This document shows, in pieces, positions 38,105-46,892 of a DNA stretch of 64,000 bases. The position numbers and the translations under genes are program-made. Each line of letters opens with the position of its first letter. The stretch's first letter is position 1. The DNA is from AP-15 sp963703745 (GTDB lineage Bacteria > Pseudomonadota > Alphaproteobacteria > ATCC43930 > CGMCC-115725), in assembly GCA_963703745.1 (NCBI GenBank), contig CAVPFL010000007.1, forward strand, positions 248,001-312,000. The letters are read 5' to 3'. The notes below the pieces were generated by a model that saw only the letters and a program-made list of their open reading frames with translations, was not told where the DNA came from and did not search any database.

Positions 38105-39622
38105 TCCAAAGCTCCTTCTGTACCTCCAGAAGGAGCAAGCTTCCCCCAGTGACCCCGCCTTGACTACGCCCAATAGGCCGGTTCAGACCGGACGCTTACC
38201 ACGATCCAGTCCGACAATATCCAGCCGGAGATTGTGGTCTGCGAGAAGCACAGCCCAGAAGAGGGGCTTTTCGACTACGTAGCTTTCGGACAATCCGTCG
38301 CCGCCGAAGTTGACAAGATGAGAAGCGGCAAATTCCTCGTCTACGACGTGAGCCAGCAACCGCATCGGTTGATGGGAATCATCGGGTTGAAGTCGCCGGT
38401 CTATTTCAACGGAGCCCGCGATGCCCATCTTGGATGGCCTCCGCTCTTTCGTAATGACGCTGGGCGCAGGACCAAAAACGAACATAGCTTTTTGCTCCGG
38501 AACCGGGCGCTCAAGTCGATTTACAACATCGGTGTCTGCATGCTCGCCAGCCCATATTCATCCCTTCGCGCGGGCCGTCTTCTATCTTCCTTGTGCTTCT
38601 CGCCCCCGGTAATCGATCACTTAGAGTCTCGCTACGGAGATCCCGTCCTCGGATTAACGACAACGGGAGGATGGGGCGGGAGCGCCGGGCAATACGAACG
38701 GATCCGGTTGGGGACGCCTACGTTGCAAAATGGGCAACGTCCACACCTGTATGCCCGGATCCATGGTGTCCGGCCATCGATGAATTTTCCCCACCATCTG
38801 TTCAGCGACCCGGTGTTCGAAACGGCCTTTGCGACCATCAAGGCCAGTGCCGAATCAGCGCGCCCCTTCGCCGCCCACCATACAGAGCCAAACGTGCGAC
38901 TTGAGATGCTTCGCGTCGCCTGTCGGTTGGTCGGGTTGCCGCGCGTGGCACTCGCGACCAACGTGATCGCCCACTACTTCGGGGCGGTGTCCGGCGCATG
39001 CCACAAAAGCCTTAGAAGCCTCTCTAATCTTAGACAACCCCCTGCCGTTCGCACGATCCCCATCCGAGATGCCCTGACGGAGTGGCGGTCGAAATCGCCT
39101 TCCCAAATCTTACGCCGAGCCACCGCTCTTCGATTATCCACCGAGGCCACCTAGCTGTTGATGTTCCGCGCCGGCGCGCTTCGGTCGGTAATGTGGGTAC
39201 CGCACCGGATGTCGCATGACCGATGTTTCCCTTCATGTGTGGCCCCGAGCCAAACGGTTCCACTTCTACCAGGGTTGGACAAACCGCCTGAGCACATACT
39301 GTGCCTGAGGAGAATATTGTGGAAGAACAACAGCCGTTCTGGGTTATATTCGATATATGCACCATTCCCGACTACTATGCAGACCCACATAACATCATTG
39401 CACTGCCCAGAGGAGCGACTTACAGATACGATTATCAGGAGACGCATTTCTCATCTGAAGCTCTTAAATTAGCTCGCAAAAAGGGTGAGTCTTTCGGAGA
39501 GACTGGACGTGGCTATGACGTGGTTTTGGTCTACGCTCAAGACCGAGATTACACAAAGGGAGCGGCGACCCCGAAGCACAATCTGCATACGAATGGATCA
39601 ATGTTTGTCATGCTGCGGTTGG

Positions 39623-40702
39623 CTAGTGGATGGCTTCTAACGCTTGTCTCCCACGCTGGACGGCGACGAGGATGGCGTCGGCGGATTTGGTCCAGACGAA
39701 CGGCTTGGGCTTGTCGTTGGCCTCGGCGATGAAGCGGTTGATGGCGGTCTGCAGTTCGACGATCGAGGTGAAGACGCCACGCTTGAGCCGCTGCCGGGTG
39801 AGCTTGGCAAACCAGCCCTCGACTGCGTTGGCCCAAGAGCACGAGGTCGGCGTGAAGTGGAAGCTGACGCGGGGATGGCGTGCGAGCCAGTCGCGCACCT
39901 TGGGGTGCTTATGGGTAGCATAGTTGTCGAGGACCACATGGACCGCCTTGTCGGCCGGCACTTGGCGCTCGACAGCATTGAGAAAGCGGATGAATTCCTG
40001 GTGCCGGTGGCGCTGCATGCAGCGTCCGATGACCTTGCCGTCCAGGATGTCGAGGGCGGCGAACAGGGTGGTGGTGCCATGGCGCTTGTAGTCGTGGGTC
40101 ATGGTGGCGCAGCGTCCCTTCTTCATCGGCAGGCCGGGCTGGGTGCGATCGAGGGCTTGGATCTGGCTCTTCTCGTCGAGGCTGAGCACGACGGCGTGGG
40201 CCGGCGGATCGATATGAAGACCGACGACTTCCTTGAGCTTCTCGGCGAATTTGGGATCGTTGGAGAGCTTGAACGAGCGCACCCGATGGGGCTGCAGTCC
40301 GTGCCCTTTCCAGATGCGGCGCACCGAGGACGGGCTAATCCCCACCGCCTTGGCCATCGCCGGCGCGGTCCAATGGGTCGCCTCATGCGGCGGCTCTTGG
40401 TTGGTCAGGGCAATCACACGATCGACGGTCGCGGCCGGCAAGGGCGGGATGCGCGAGGGTCGGGTCTTGTCGCGGATGAGCCCGTCGACCCCCTCGTGCA
40501 TGAAGCGCTCCTGCCAGCGCCAGACCACGGTTTTGCCCTTGCCGACAGCGCACCTGACCGCGGTCGTGCCCTTGCCCTCAGCGGTCAGAACAATGATCCG
40601 TGCTCGCCAGACGTGCTTCTGCCGGCTGTTGCGATCCCGGATGATCGACTGCAAGCGAGCCCGATCCGCCGGCGTGACTTCGATAGTGATCCCTTTGCGC
40701 AT
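39623..40702 (-). CDS. IS630-family transposase
   Basis: The product is about 359 residues from ATG at 40702: MRKGITIEVTPADRARLQSI, a helix-turn-helix region (EGKGTTAVRCAVGKGKTVVW), then the DDE domain: VVLSLDEKSQIQALDRTQPG (first Asp), VHVVLDNYATHKHPKVRDWL (second Asp) and SWANAVEGWFAKLTRQRL (Glu). The frame is intact. The TAG stop spans the IS border at 39623-39625. Confidence 0.95.
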   Translation of the reverse strand: MRKGITIEVTPADRARLQSIIRDRNSRQKHVWRARIIVLTAEGKGTTAVRCAVGKGKTVVWRWQERFMHEGVDGLIRDKTRPSRIPPLPAATVDRVIALTNQEPPHEATHWTAPAMAKAVGISPSSVRRIWKGHGLQPHRVRSFKLSNDPKFAEKLKEVVGLHIDPPAHAVVLSLDEKSQIQALDRTQPGLPMKKGRCATMTHDYKRHGTTTLFAALDILDGKVIGRCMQRHRHQEFIRFLNAVERQVPADKAVHVVLDNYATHKHPKVRDWLARHPRVSFHFTPTSCSWANAVEGWFAKLTRQRLKRGVFTSIVELQTAINRFIAEANDKPKPFVWTKSADAILVAVQRGRQALEAIH

Positions 40703-40771
40703 GCCGCACTGTCGCACAACCTGCACTTTGGGAAAACTCTAATTTGGACTCTTCCGTTAGGTGCGATACAC
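39626..40771 (-). mobile_element. IS630-family insertion sequence
   Basis: The 1146-bp element is flanked by TA on both sides (39624-39625 and 40772-40773), the IS630/Tc1 target. The ends are imperfect inverted repeats, GTGGATGGCTTCTAACGC against GTGTATCGCACCTAACGG, with 12 or more matches. One transposase gene fills it and its stop codon uses the target TA. It lies in island gene 3. Confidence 0.9.
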
Positions 40772-41677
40772 TAGGCTTCGCCGTCTTACTTGCAGTAAGC
40801 GGGGATCTTTGGATCGCTTTTACTTCGATATGGAAATGGGCGCCTACCCGCGGGAACCTCAATCTCCCGCACTAAAAGCTATCCTCGCACCGCTCATTGA
40901 AACGAAAGATGTCCCGTACCCTGTCTTAGTGGCAACGTCCAACAATTGGGATGCGATGGACTCCATCGGAGCCGAAGATAGCTCGGAGGGATTTGGAGAA
41001 GTTGTTAAGATTTTGGGCAAGAGGCCCTCTCAATTTGCTGGCGATTCTTTTTGGCGAATTGCGCGCGTTAGAGAGAGTAATTCCGGGAGAGAAATTGTCC
41101 CCAACCCGATAGATGAAATCGAGGCTGCTATTGGCGCAAGCCAAGAAACGCGTGTCGACTGGCAGTATGAGTTTGACGATGTGTCCCAAATTCTCTTAGA
41201 GGTCGAGGCACAGGAGCCCAATGAGAATGAGCCGCCAACAATTGGGCAGCGCTATGTGTCATTCGGTGTTACAGGGCCAGCGAAGGATCTCGTGGTGCTT
41301 TCACGCGAGGGCGTAACTTTGCGGCGATATGGGGTCCATGACCTCTCTCTATCCATCCAGGCAAGTAATTCACTCAGACCAACTAGCGGAGAACTAACGC
41401 TAAGGACGAAACGCCCGGAGCCATCGACAGTCTTCCCGGTGGGTCCAGAGTTACGGGTCAAACTAAGAATTGCCAAGAATTCTGAACGCGCGAAAGGAGC
41501 CCTTCTTTTAGTCGCGGTCGGTGCCGTCGCGGGTTTAGTTGCCGGCCTTGCGCCTTTGGAAGTGCAATGGCGGATCGTCGCTTCGGTGATAACCTTTTTC
41601 GCGACGCTTTGCGCGGGCTTGCTGTGGAGTGGGACTGTTCCATTTTTTTCAGGACGCCATTGAAAAAGGGGGCAGCA

Positions 41678-42010
41678 GTGAACGCCGCCAGGGAGTTTAC
41701 CTATCGCGGGCCGATACGCATCTCAGAGGCTGACATGGACCTTGTCTATGCGGGCAAAAAGCGGTGTACGATCCGCCGAGGTGTCGCCGCGGTCGCCCAA
41801 CCGCATACCCATCTAGCAAGTCGCTCACGGAAAGTCCCAGTATCCGTTGAGCGTGTAGAGAATACTTTGTTATTTGTAGACCTAACGCTTGAACACGCCC
41901 GAGGAGAGGGGTTTGGTACAATATCGGAATTGAAGGAAGACTTGCTAAAATATTATCCTGGCATGAGGGATAATGAGAAAATAACTGTCATCTGGTTCCG
42001 ACTTTTATGA
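41678..42010 (+). CDS. second ASCH-like protein (island gene 4)
   Basis: This 110-residue product from a GTG at 41678, preceded by AAAGGGGG, reads REFTYRGPIRISEADMDLVY, AGKKRCTIRRGVAAVAQPHT and ends DNEKITVIWFRLL. The GKKRCTIRRG segment is the ASCH G-K-K-x-x-T-x-R-x-G motif, followed by a strand VENTLLFVDLTLEHARGEGF. The gene is AT-rich like the rest of the island. It starts 14 bases after island gene 3 and is the last gene before the truncated CaiB homologue. Confidence 0.7.
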   Translation: MNAAREFTYRGPIRISEADMDLVYAGKKRCTIRRGVAAVAQPHTHLASRSRKVPVSVERVENTLLFVDLTLEHARGEGFGTISELKEDLLKYYPGMRDNEKITVIWFRLL

Positions 42011-42021
42011 GGAAACCGACA

Positions 42022-42550
42022 TCCGGAGCCGACCCGCCAAGGCTCGCGCCACCGCCAGAACGCACCCTACCAGCACATGCAGACCAATGACGGTTATTTG
42101 ATGGTGGGTGCGGCAGGAGAAGCGATCCGGGCGCGTTGTGCCAAGGCGCTGGGGCACCCGGAATGGTGCGAGGACCCGCGTTTTGCGACCAACCGGCAGC
42201 GCATGGCGAACCGTGAGGCACTAGAGGCCGTGATGAAGGCGGTGCTGACGACCAAGACCACCAACGAATGGGTCGAGGTGCTCGAAGCCGCCGGTGTGCC
42301 CTGCGGCCCGGTTTACGACTACGCGCAGATGTTCGCCGACCCCCAGGTGCGCCACCGCGGCCTCGTGCAATATGCGAGCGACCCGGAACTAGGCGAGGTG
42401 CCGCATATCCGCACCCCGGTTCGGATCGGCGAAGGGGTGCGGGTGCGCAACGTCGGGCCCAAGCTCGGCCGGCACAACGCCGAAATCTTTGGCCAGCTCG
42501 GCGTGACCGAGACCGCGATGCGGGGATTTCGCACCAAGGGCATATTGTGA
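42022..42550 (+). pseudogene. 5'-truncated CaiB/BaiF CoA-transferase paralogue
   Basis: Homology to the gene at 33379 begins abruptly at about 42022 (GGAGCCGACCCGCCAAGG, matching 34063 onward) and runs to a natural end FGQLGVTETAMRGFRTKGIL at 42550. Most positions are identical, for example NEWVEVLEAAGVPCGPVYDY. The first half, with the catalytic Asp, is missing. It is a neighbouring paralogue whose 5' half was lost when the island arrived or was rearranged. Confidence 0.85.
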
Positions 42551-42804
42551 AGTCTGCCCCTGTAGATGTCTCCTGCTGGTCCGCTGCGCGACTAGAACCT
42601 TCTTGTCGCTTCTGGGCGCCTTGACGAAGCTGCTCTGGCGATTTGGCGCACCTGGCAGAGCCGCCCCAAAGCCTCACCCGAGAGAAATCTGGCGTTGACC
42701 GACCAAGAACATTTTGATCCCTCCTTCGATGCTGATTTGAACGCTCCTCCCGAAGGGGCTCCCACGCGCCCCGCGGTCATCACAAAAGACCCCGGCGACC
42801 CGCG

Positions 42805-43094
42805 CGCGGATCGCCGACCTGCAGCAAAATTTCCTGACGCACGGAACCGCCAGCGCCGTCGATCCGCAGCTGCTCAACGGCAACCTGCAGCAATACGCGA
42901 TGGCGCACGAGGTCGCGGGCGTGGCGGGAGCATGGCACCAGGCCGTCATCGCCATCGGCAATACGATCCGGGCGCAGGCCACAATCATAGGCTACGCCGA
43001 CTGCTTCGCCTTGCTCGGCGTCGTGCTGCTCGCCGCCATCGTTCCGGTGGCGCTGTTGCGCAAGGGCACGGGCGCCGGTGGGGCAGCACATTAA
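42805..43094 (+). pseudogene. C-terminal remnant of a DHA2-type MFS transporter
   Basis: The frame reads RIADLQQNFLTHGTASAVDP, QLLNGNLQQYAMAHEVAGVA, GAWHQAVIAIGNTIRAQATI, GYADCFALLGVVLLAAIVPV and ends ALLRKGTGAGGAAH. This is the loop and last helix of EmrB-like 14-helix transporters. The first 13 helices are absent and no start is evident. The 42551-42804 stretch before it shows nothing I can name. Confidence 0.65.
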
Positions 43095-43592
43095 GCCGAT
43101 TGCACAAGGGCGGCCAGCTGATCCTGCAACCGCCGGTCAACCTCGCCGACGGCAACAAGGTGCGCGTCACGGTCGACCCGCAGCCCCCAAACCGACCCGG
43201 TGATTCAACCTGTGACGCGCCTACAATCGCAACTATCGAGAAGCAAGCGCATTTAGGGCCAGGCGGGAGAGGCGACACATGATCCTGCAGGAGCGCCCTC
43301 CTCGTGTGCTAAGGCAGATCGCAAGCCGACGGTTCGATGAAAGAGCTTCCAACGGCGCTCTCGCCTAGCGTAAGGGCTGCGGATGATCAGCCGATTAAAA
43401 CGCTTTCATGATGGCCTGCGGCCACCTCTAATACTGACTACGATGCCGAGTGGGCGCGCGAGGGGCGGGGGAGTATGACCAGGAGAGCATCTTAGCATAA
43501 CCCTTCCACCGTCGATGCGGTAATCGCGCCGCCCGCGAGAGCCGAGCTGAACCGTGCGGTCCAGCCGTTTACCAATCGTGAACCGACACCTA
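43095..43592. other. 498-base gap, possible antitoxin fragment
   Basis: No complete gene is supported. At about 43096-43190 the sequence encodes LHKGGQLILQPPVNLADGNK followed by VRVTVDPQ, which resembles small AF2212/DUF104-type antitoxins, but there is no clear start or partner toxin. The rest has no recognisable coding signal. Confidence 0.3.
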
Positions 43593-43889
43593 ATGCTGGT
43601 TGGGCGAGTGGCTGGCCGCGGCGCATTCAAAGGCGCGGCGCTCATCGGCGCTTTCGCCATTATCGTCGCAGCCTGGTGGTGGGACGCATCCCTCCTCACG
43701 GCGGTTGCGGACGAAAATCTTCAGATCATCAAAATCGTCACCGGCGCATTGCCGTTTGACTGGGGGAGCAAGACCGAAAGCGCGTTGCGAATCTTCGGCG
43801 CCGATCGGGCTCTCTTGCTGATCGAGGCCGTCGCCATTGCCAAAGTCTTCCTGCTCGGCATCGCTTACCCTCTCTGCCGCCGGCCGTAA
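43593..43889 (+). CDS. small hypothetical membrane protein
   Basis: This 98-residue frame from ATG at 43593 (MLVGRVAGRGAFKGAALIGA) has two hydrophobic segments, about 12-30 (FKGAALIGAFAIIVAAWWW) and 78-95 (LIEAVAIAKVFLLGIAYPL), separated by a polar loop. No family is recognised and no strong ribosome binding site is visible. It may be a two-helix inner-membrane protein. Confidence 0.45.
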   Translation: MLVGRVAGRGAFKGAALIGAFAIIVAAWWWDASLLTAVADENLQIIKIVTGALPFDWGSKTESALRIFGADRALLLIEAVAIAKVFLLGIAYPLCRRP

Positions 43890-43943
43890 AAGCTAATCAA
43901 AAAAAACTTGGGTTTAGAGAAGCAGTTTCCGACCGGGTCGAAC

Positions 43944-44035
43944 ACCCCTCACCCAGCTCCGGGTAGGGCTCGGCTGCGCCTCGCCAACCCTTCTCAACCC
44001 TCTCCCCGCTTGCGGGGAGAGGGAAGGGTGAGGGT
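43944..44035. repeat. 92-bp palindromic repeat element
   Basis: Outer arms ACCCCTCACCC and AGGGTGAGGGT bracket an inner perfect 12-bp hairpin CCCTCTCCCCGC/GCGGGGAGAGGG (43998-44023). Its size matches the 91-bp element inside the acyl-CoA synthetase gene. It lies between the small membrane protein and the oxidoreductase gene, followed at 44083-44150 by a copy of the AAATCGATTTTT repeat also seen at 26754. Confidence 0.7.
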
Positions 44036-44184
44036 CTACTGTTTCTCCGATGCGACCTGACCGAAAACCTGTTTAGTGCGTTGATCTCGGTCGATTTCGC
44101 AGCCCAAATCGATTTTTCTCCGAGAGCTCGGAGAAAAGCGGGGAAATTCGGGCCTCTTTTCGCTCCCTGCTGACGAAGCGCCAC

Positions 44185-45138
44185 TCAGGCTACGTGCAGC
44201 ACCGCCTTGCCCGCGAAATTGCGGTCGAGCAATTGCCGGGCGACGCTGCCGATCTCCGTCCACGGTGCCTCGACCGCGACGTGCGGGCGGAGCACCCGCC
44301 CGGCGACGAGCCCGACCAATAGAGCCAGCCCGTCGGCGGCTGGCTCGACCCGGCGCAGCTCGTGAAAGAGGATCAGGCCGTAGAGCCTCACCCCACCGGC
44401 CCTGAAGAACTCGCCGCTCGCGATCGTGCTAGTCGGGGATTCGGAGACGCCGAACGTGACGCAGGTCCCTCCCGGAGCCAGCATCGTCAACGCCGCTGCC
44501 AGGGCCGCGCCGCCGAGCGAGTCGACGATCAGGTCGAAGGGCCCGTGGGGTGCGGCGGCCTTGAGGTCGGCGCCGAGCACGATGCGCTCGCCGCACGATC
44601 CGGCGATCGCCGAACGAAACTCCGGTCGGCGGATCTGGCCCCAAACGAGCGCCCCGGAGGCGGCGGCGAGCTGCACCGCGAGGTGTCCGACCCCGCCCGA
44701 GGCGCCGTCCACCAGCACCTTGCGACCGAGCAGGAGTCCGCCCTGGCGCAGCGCGTGTAGTGCCGTCAGCCCGGCGACCGGCAGGGTTGCGGCCTGAGCG
44801 TCGGTGACGGCCTCCGGCAGCGTGGCCACGGAATGGCTCGGGGCGAGGACGCGCTCCGCCCAGGCGCCCGACGCGAGCAAGCCGACGACCCGGCTCCCGA
44901 TCGGCGGGCCGCTGCCGTTTGGCGCACGCTCCTCGACGATCCCGGCGAAGTCCCAGCCGGGGCGTTCCCCGGCCTGTCCCTGCGATGTGGCGCGCCTGAC
45001 CTCGCCGCGGTTCAACGAGATCGCCGTCACCCGGACAGTGACCTCATCCGGGACGGCGGCGGCCAGCTCCACCGGTTTCAGGCCAAGCCCCTGCGGGCTC
45101 GACGGATCGACGACGACGGCACGAACGGTCTCGGGCAT
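44185..45138 (-). CDS. zinc-free MDR/quinone-oxidoreductase-type alcohol dehydrogenase
   Basis: This 317-residue medium-chain dehydrogenase/reductase has the N-terminal GroES-like domain (RVTAISLNRGEVRRATSQGQ, GWDFAGIVEERAPNGSGPPI) and the Rossmann motif VDGASGGVGHLAVQLAAASG that binds NADPH. The usual catalytic-zinc Cys/His pair and the structural Cys lobe are absent, as in quinone reductases. C-terminal VARQLLDRNFAGKAVLHV is normal. Divergent from the TPP-enzyme gene. Confidence 0.9.
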   Translation of the reverse strand: MPETVRAVVVDPSSPQGLGLKPVELAAAVPDEVTVRVTAISLNRGEVRRATSQGQAGERPGWDFAGIVEERAPNGSGPPIGSRVVGLLASGAWAERVLAPSHSVATLPEAVTDAQAATLPVAGLTALHALRQGGLLLGRKVLVDGASGGVGHLAVQLAAASGALVWGQIRRPEFRSAIAGSCGERIVLGADLKAAAPHGPFDLIVDSLGGAALAAALTMLAPGGTCVTFGVSESPTSTIASGEFFRAGGVRLYGLILFHELRRVEPAADGLALLVGLVAGRVLRPHVAVEAPWTEIGSVARQLLDRNFAGKAVLHVA

Positions 45139-45230
45139 GGGGCCTCCTTCTCAAGCGAGGTTGGCGCTCAACGCCGACAAAGCTACACTCGATTTTGTCT
45201 ACCAATGCAATCCGGCGGGAGGAACGATCG

Positions 45231-46880
45231 ATGCTCGTCATGAACGTCATTGCCGAGATCCTGAAGAAAGAGGGTGTGTCGACCCTCTTCTGCTTTCCGA
45301 CGACTCCGATCATCGAGGCGGCCGCGGCAGCGGGAATCAAGCCCGTCATCTGCCGCCAGGAGCGGGTCGGCGTCCACATGGCGGACGGCTTCTCGCGGGT
45401 CTCGAACGGGAGTCCACCGGGTGTGTTCGCGATGCAATACGGCCCGGGTGCCGAGAACGCCTTTGCTGGGGTCGCGACCGCCTTTTCCGACTCGAGCCCG
45501 GTCGTCTTTCTGCCGCTCGGCCATCCGCGCGAGACCGCACAGCTCTTCCCGATGTTCAAATCGAGCCGCACCTACGCCTCGATCACAAAATCGGTCGAGG
45601 AGGTCATCCTGCCCGAGGAGGTCGCCAATGTGATGCGCCGCGCCTTCGCCCAAGCGAAGAACGGGCGGCAAGGTCCGGTCATGGTGGAGATCCCCGCCGA
45701 CGTCCACAGCACCGAAGTCGGGGTCGATCCAAACCAGTATCGGCCTGTTCGGGTCACCCGGTCGGCCGGCGACGCGCGCGACATCGACGAGGCGGCGGGC
45801 ATGCTGCTCGCGGCTTCCTGCCCGATGATCCTGGCGGGGCAGGGCGTCTTCTACGCCGAGGCGACCGACGAGCTGCGGCAGCTCGCCGAGCTGCTGCAAG
45901 CGCCGGTCATGACCACCTTTGACGGCAAGAGCGCTTTTCCGGAGGATCATGCGCTGGCGCTTGGGCCCGGCGGGGGCACCTTTACCGGGCCCGGACGGCA
46001 TATCCTGCACAAATCGGACCTGGTGTTCGGGGTCGGCTGCAGCTTTACCCGCCACGGCATCGCCACCCCGGTCATACCGCCCGGCAAAAAGATCATCCAC
46101 GCGACCAACGACACCCGCGATCTGCACAAGGCCTTTGCGGCCGATCTCGGGATCCTCGGCGACGCCAAGCTCGTGCTCGGCCAGCTGATCGAGGCGGTGC
46201 GCGACCGGCTCGGCGGCAAGGCGCGTTCGAACGGTGTAGCCCAAGAGCTGGCCAGCGAGCGCGAGGCATGGCTCGGCCGCTGGCAGGGGAAGCTGCGTTC
46301 GGACGAGCATCCGATCAACCCGTACCGGGTGATCTCGGAGTTCATGCGGGTGGTCAACCCTGCCGAGGCCATCGTCACGCACGATTCCGGCAGTCCGCGC
46401 GAGCAGCTCAACCCGTTCTACCGGGCGACCCGGCCACGCGGCTATATCGGCTGGGGCAAGTCACACCAGCTCGGTACCGGGCTCGGGCTCGCGATCGGCG
46501 CCAAGGTTGCGGCCCCTGACAAATTCTGCGTCAACTTCATGGGCGACGCTGCCTTCGGGATGACCGGCCTCGACTTCGAGACCGCGGTACGCTGCAACAT
46601 CCCGATCACGACGATCGTGCTCAACAACTCGACGATGGCAATCGAGACCCATGCGATGGCGCTGTCGCACGAGCGCTATCGGGCCCGCGACCTCGGCGGC
46701 AACTACGCCAATATCGGCCGCGATCTCGGCGGATGGAGCGAGCGGGTCGAGGATCCCGCGCAGGTCGGCGAGGCGATCCTCCGTGCCCGACGACAGAACG
46801 AGGACGGGAAGGCCGCACTCCTCGAGTTCATCACCAGCCAGGAGCAGACCTTCTCGCACCGCCGCGGCGCCGCGGAGTAG
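45231..46880 (+). CDS. thiamine-diphosphate-dependent enzyme, acetolactate-synthase-like
   Basis: This 549-residue protein has the N-terminal Pyr domain IAEILKKEGVSTLFCFPTTP, CRQERVGVHMADGFSRVSNG with the catalytic Glu, the central domain, and the PP-domain motif GDAAFGMTGLDFETAVRCNI...LNNS that binds Mg-ThDP. The ATG at 45231 has GGGAGGAACGATCG upstream. It could be a decarboxylase, benzaldehyde lyase-like or synthase enzyme; the substrate is unknown. The LLM gene starts 12 bases after its stop, so the two are co-transcribed. Confidence 0.9.
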   Translation: MLVMNVIAEILKKEGVSTLFCFPTTPIIEAAAAAGIKPVICRQERVGVHMADGFSRVSNGSPPGVFAMQYGPGAENAFAGVATAFSDSSPVVFLPLGHPRETAQLFPMFKSSRTYASITKSVEEVILPEEVANVMRRAFAQAKNGRQGPVMVEIPADVHSTEVGVDPNQYRPVRVTRSAGDARDIDEAAGMLLAASCPMILAGQGVFYAEATDELRQLAELLQAPVMTTFDGKSAFPEDHALALGPGGGTFTGPGRHILHKSDLVFGVGCSFTRHGIATPVIPPGKKIIHATNDTRDLHKAFAADLGILGDAKLVLGQLIEAVRDRLGGKARSNGVAQELASEREAWLGRWQGKLRSDEHPINPYRVISEFMRVVNPAEAIVTHDSGSPREQLNPFYRATRPRGYIGWGKSHQLGTGLGLAIGAKVAAPDKFCVNFMGDAAFGMTGLDFETAVRCNIPITTIVLNNSTMAIETHAMALSHERYRARDLGGNYANIGRDLGGWSERVEDPAQVGEAILRARRQNEDGKAALLEFITSQEQTFSHRRGAAE

Positions 46881-46892
46881 GACGGAGGGAGC

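Larger units (their letters stand above)
35567..38199 (-). mobile_element. IS66-family insertion sequence
   Basis: The 2633-bp element is bounded by inverted repeats starting GTAAGCGTCCGGT (13 of 13 identical), the IS66 terminus type. The flanking octamer CACGATCC is duplicated (35559-35566 and 38200-38207), the length expected for IS66. It carries tnpA, tnpB and a tnpC broken into two frames. Near the left end a 41-bp unit is repeated with changes (35606-35646 and 35650-35690), duplicating the tnpC 3' end. Confidence 0.95.
35296..39154 (+). pseudogene. DruA/DUF4338-family protein split by IS66 (island gene 2)
   Basis: The 5' part (35296-35566) encodes MLRSVPVRRGSAAAAF to DFFVPFTI; after IS66 and one 8-bp target copy it continues QSDNIQPEIVVCEKHSPEEG. 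The joined 405-residue frame contains SGKFLVYDVSQQPHRLMGII, GLKSPVYFNGARDAHLGW, NIGVCMLASPYSSLRAGRLL and HLESRYGDPVLGLTTTGGWG, the core pattern of the DUF4338 family that includes DruA of the Druantia anti-phage systems. No DruE-type helicase is present. The biochemical activity of DruA is not established. As it stands the IS inactivates the gene, but the insertion is clean and looks recent. Confidence 0.72.
39319..41663 (+). pseudogene. island gene 3: protein with C-terminal membrane anchor, split by IS630
   Basis: A GTG at 39319 follows GAGGAG. The front part reads MEEQQPFWVIFDICTIPDYY to MFVMLRLA; after the IS and one TA copy it continues RLRRLTCSKRGSLDRFYFDM. The joined protein of about 398 residues is rich in acidic and aromatic residues and ends with two hydrophobic segments, GALLLVAVGAVAGLVAGLA and IVASVITFFATLCAGLLW, that could anchor it in the membrane. 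I do not recognise the family. It is 164 bases after the DruA-like gene and 14 bases before the second ASCH gene, all on one strand. Confidence 0.7.

Noticed and set aside
34877..39154. A complete Druantia system
   Set aside because: Only a DruA-like gene is present; no large DruE helicase or DruB/C/D/H gene was found in the window.
45183..46382. A 399-codon minus-strand frame
   Set aside because: Shadow of the TPP-enzyme gene, an effect of high GC.
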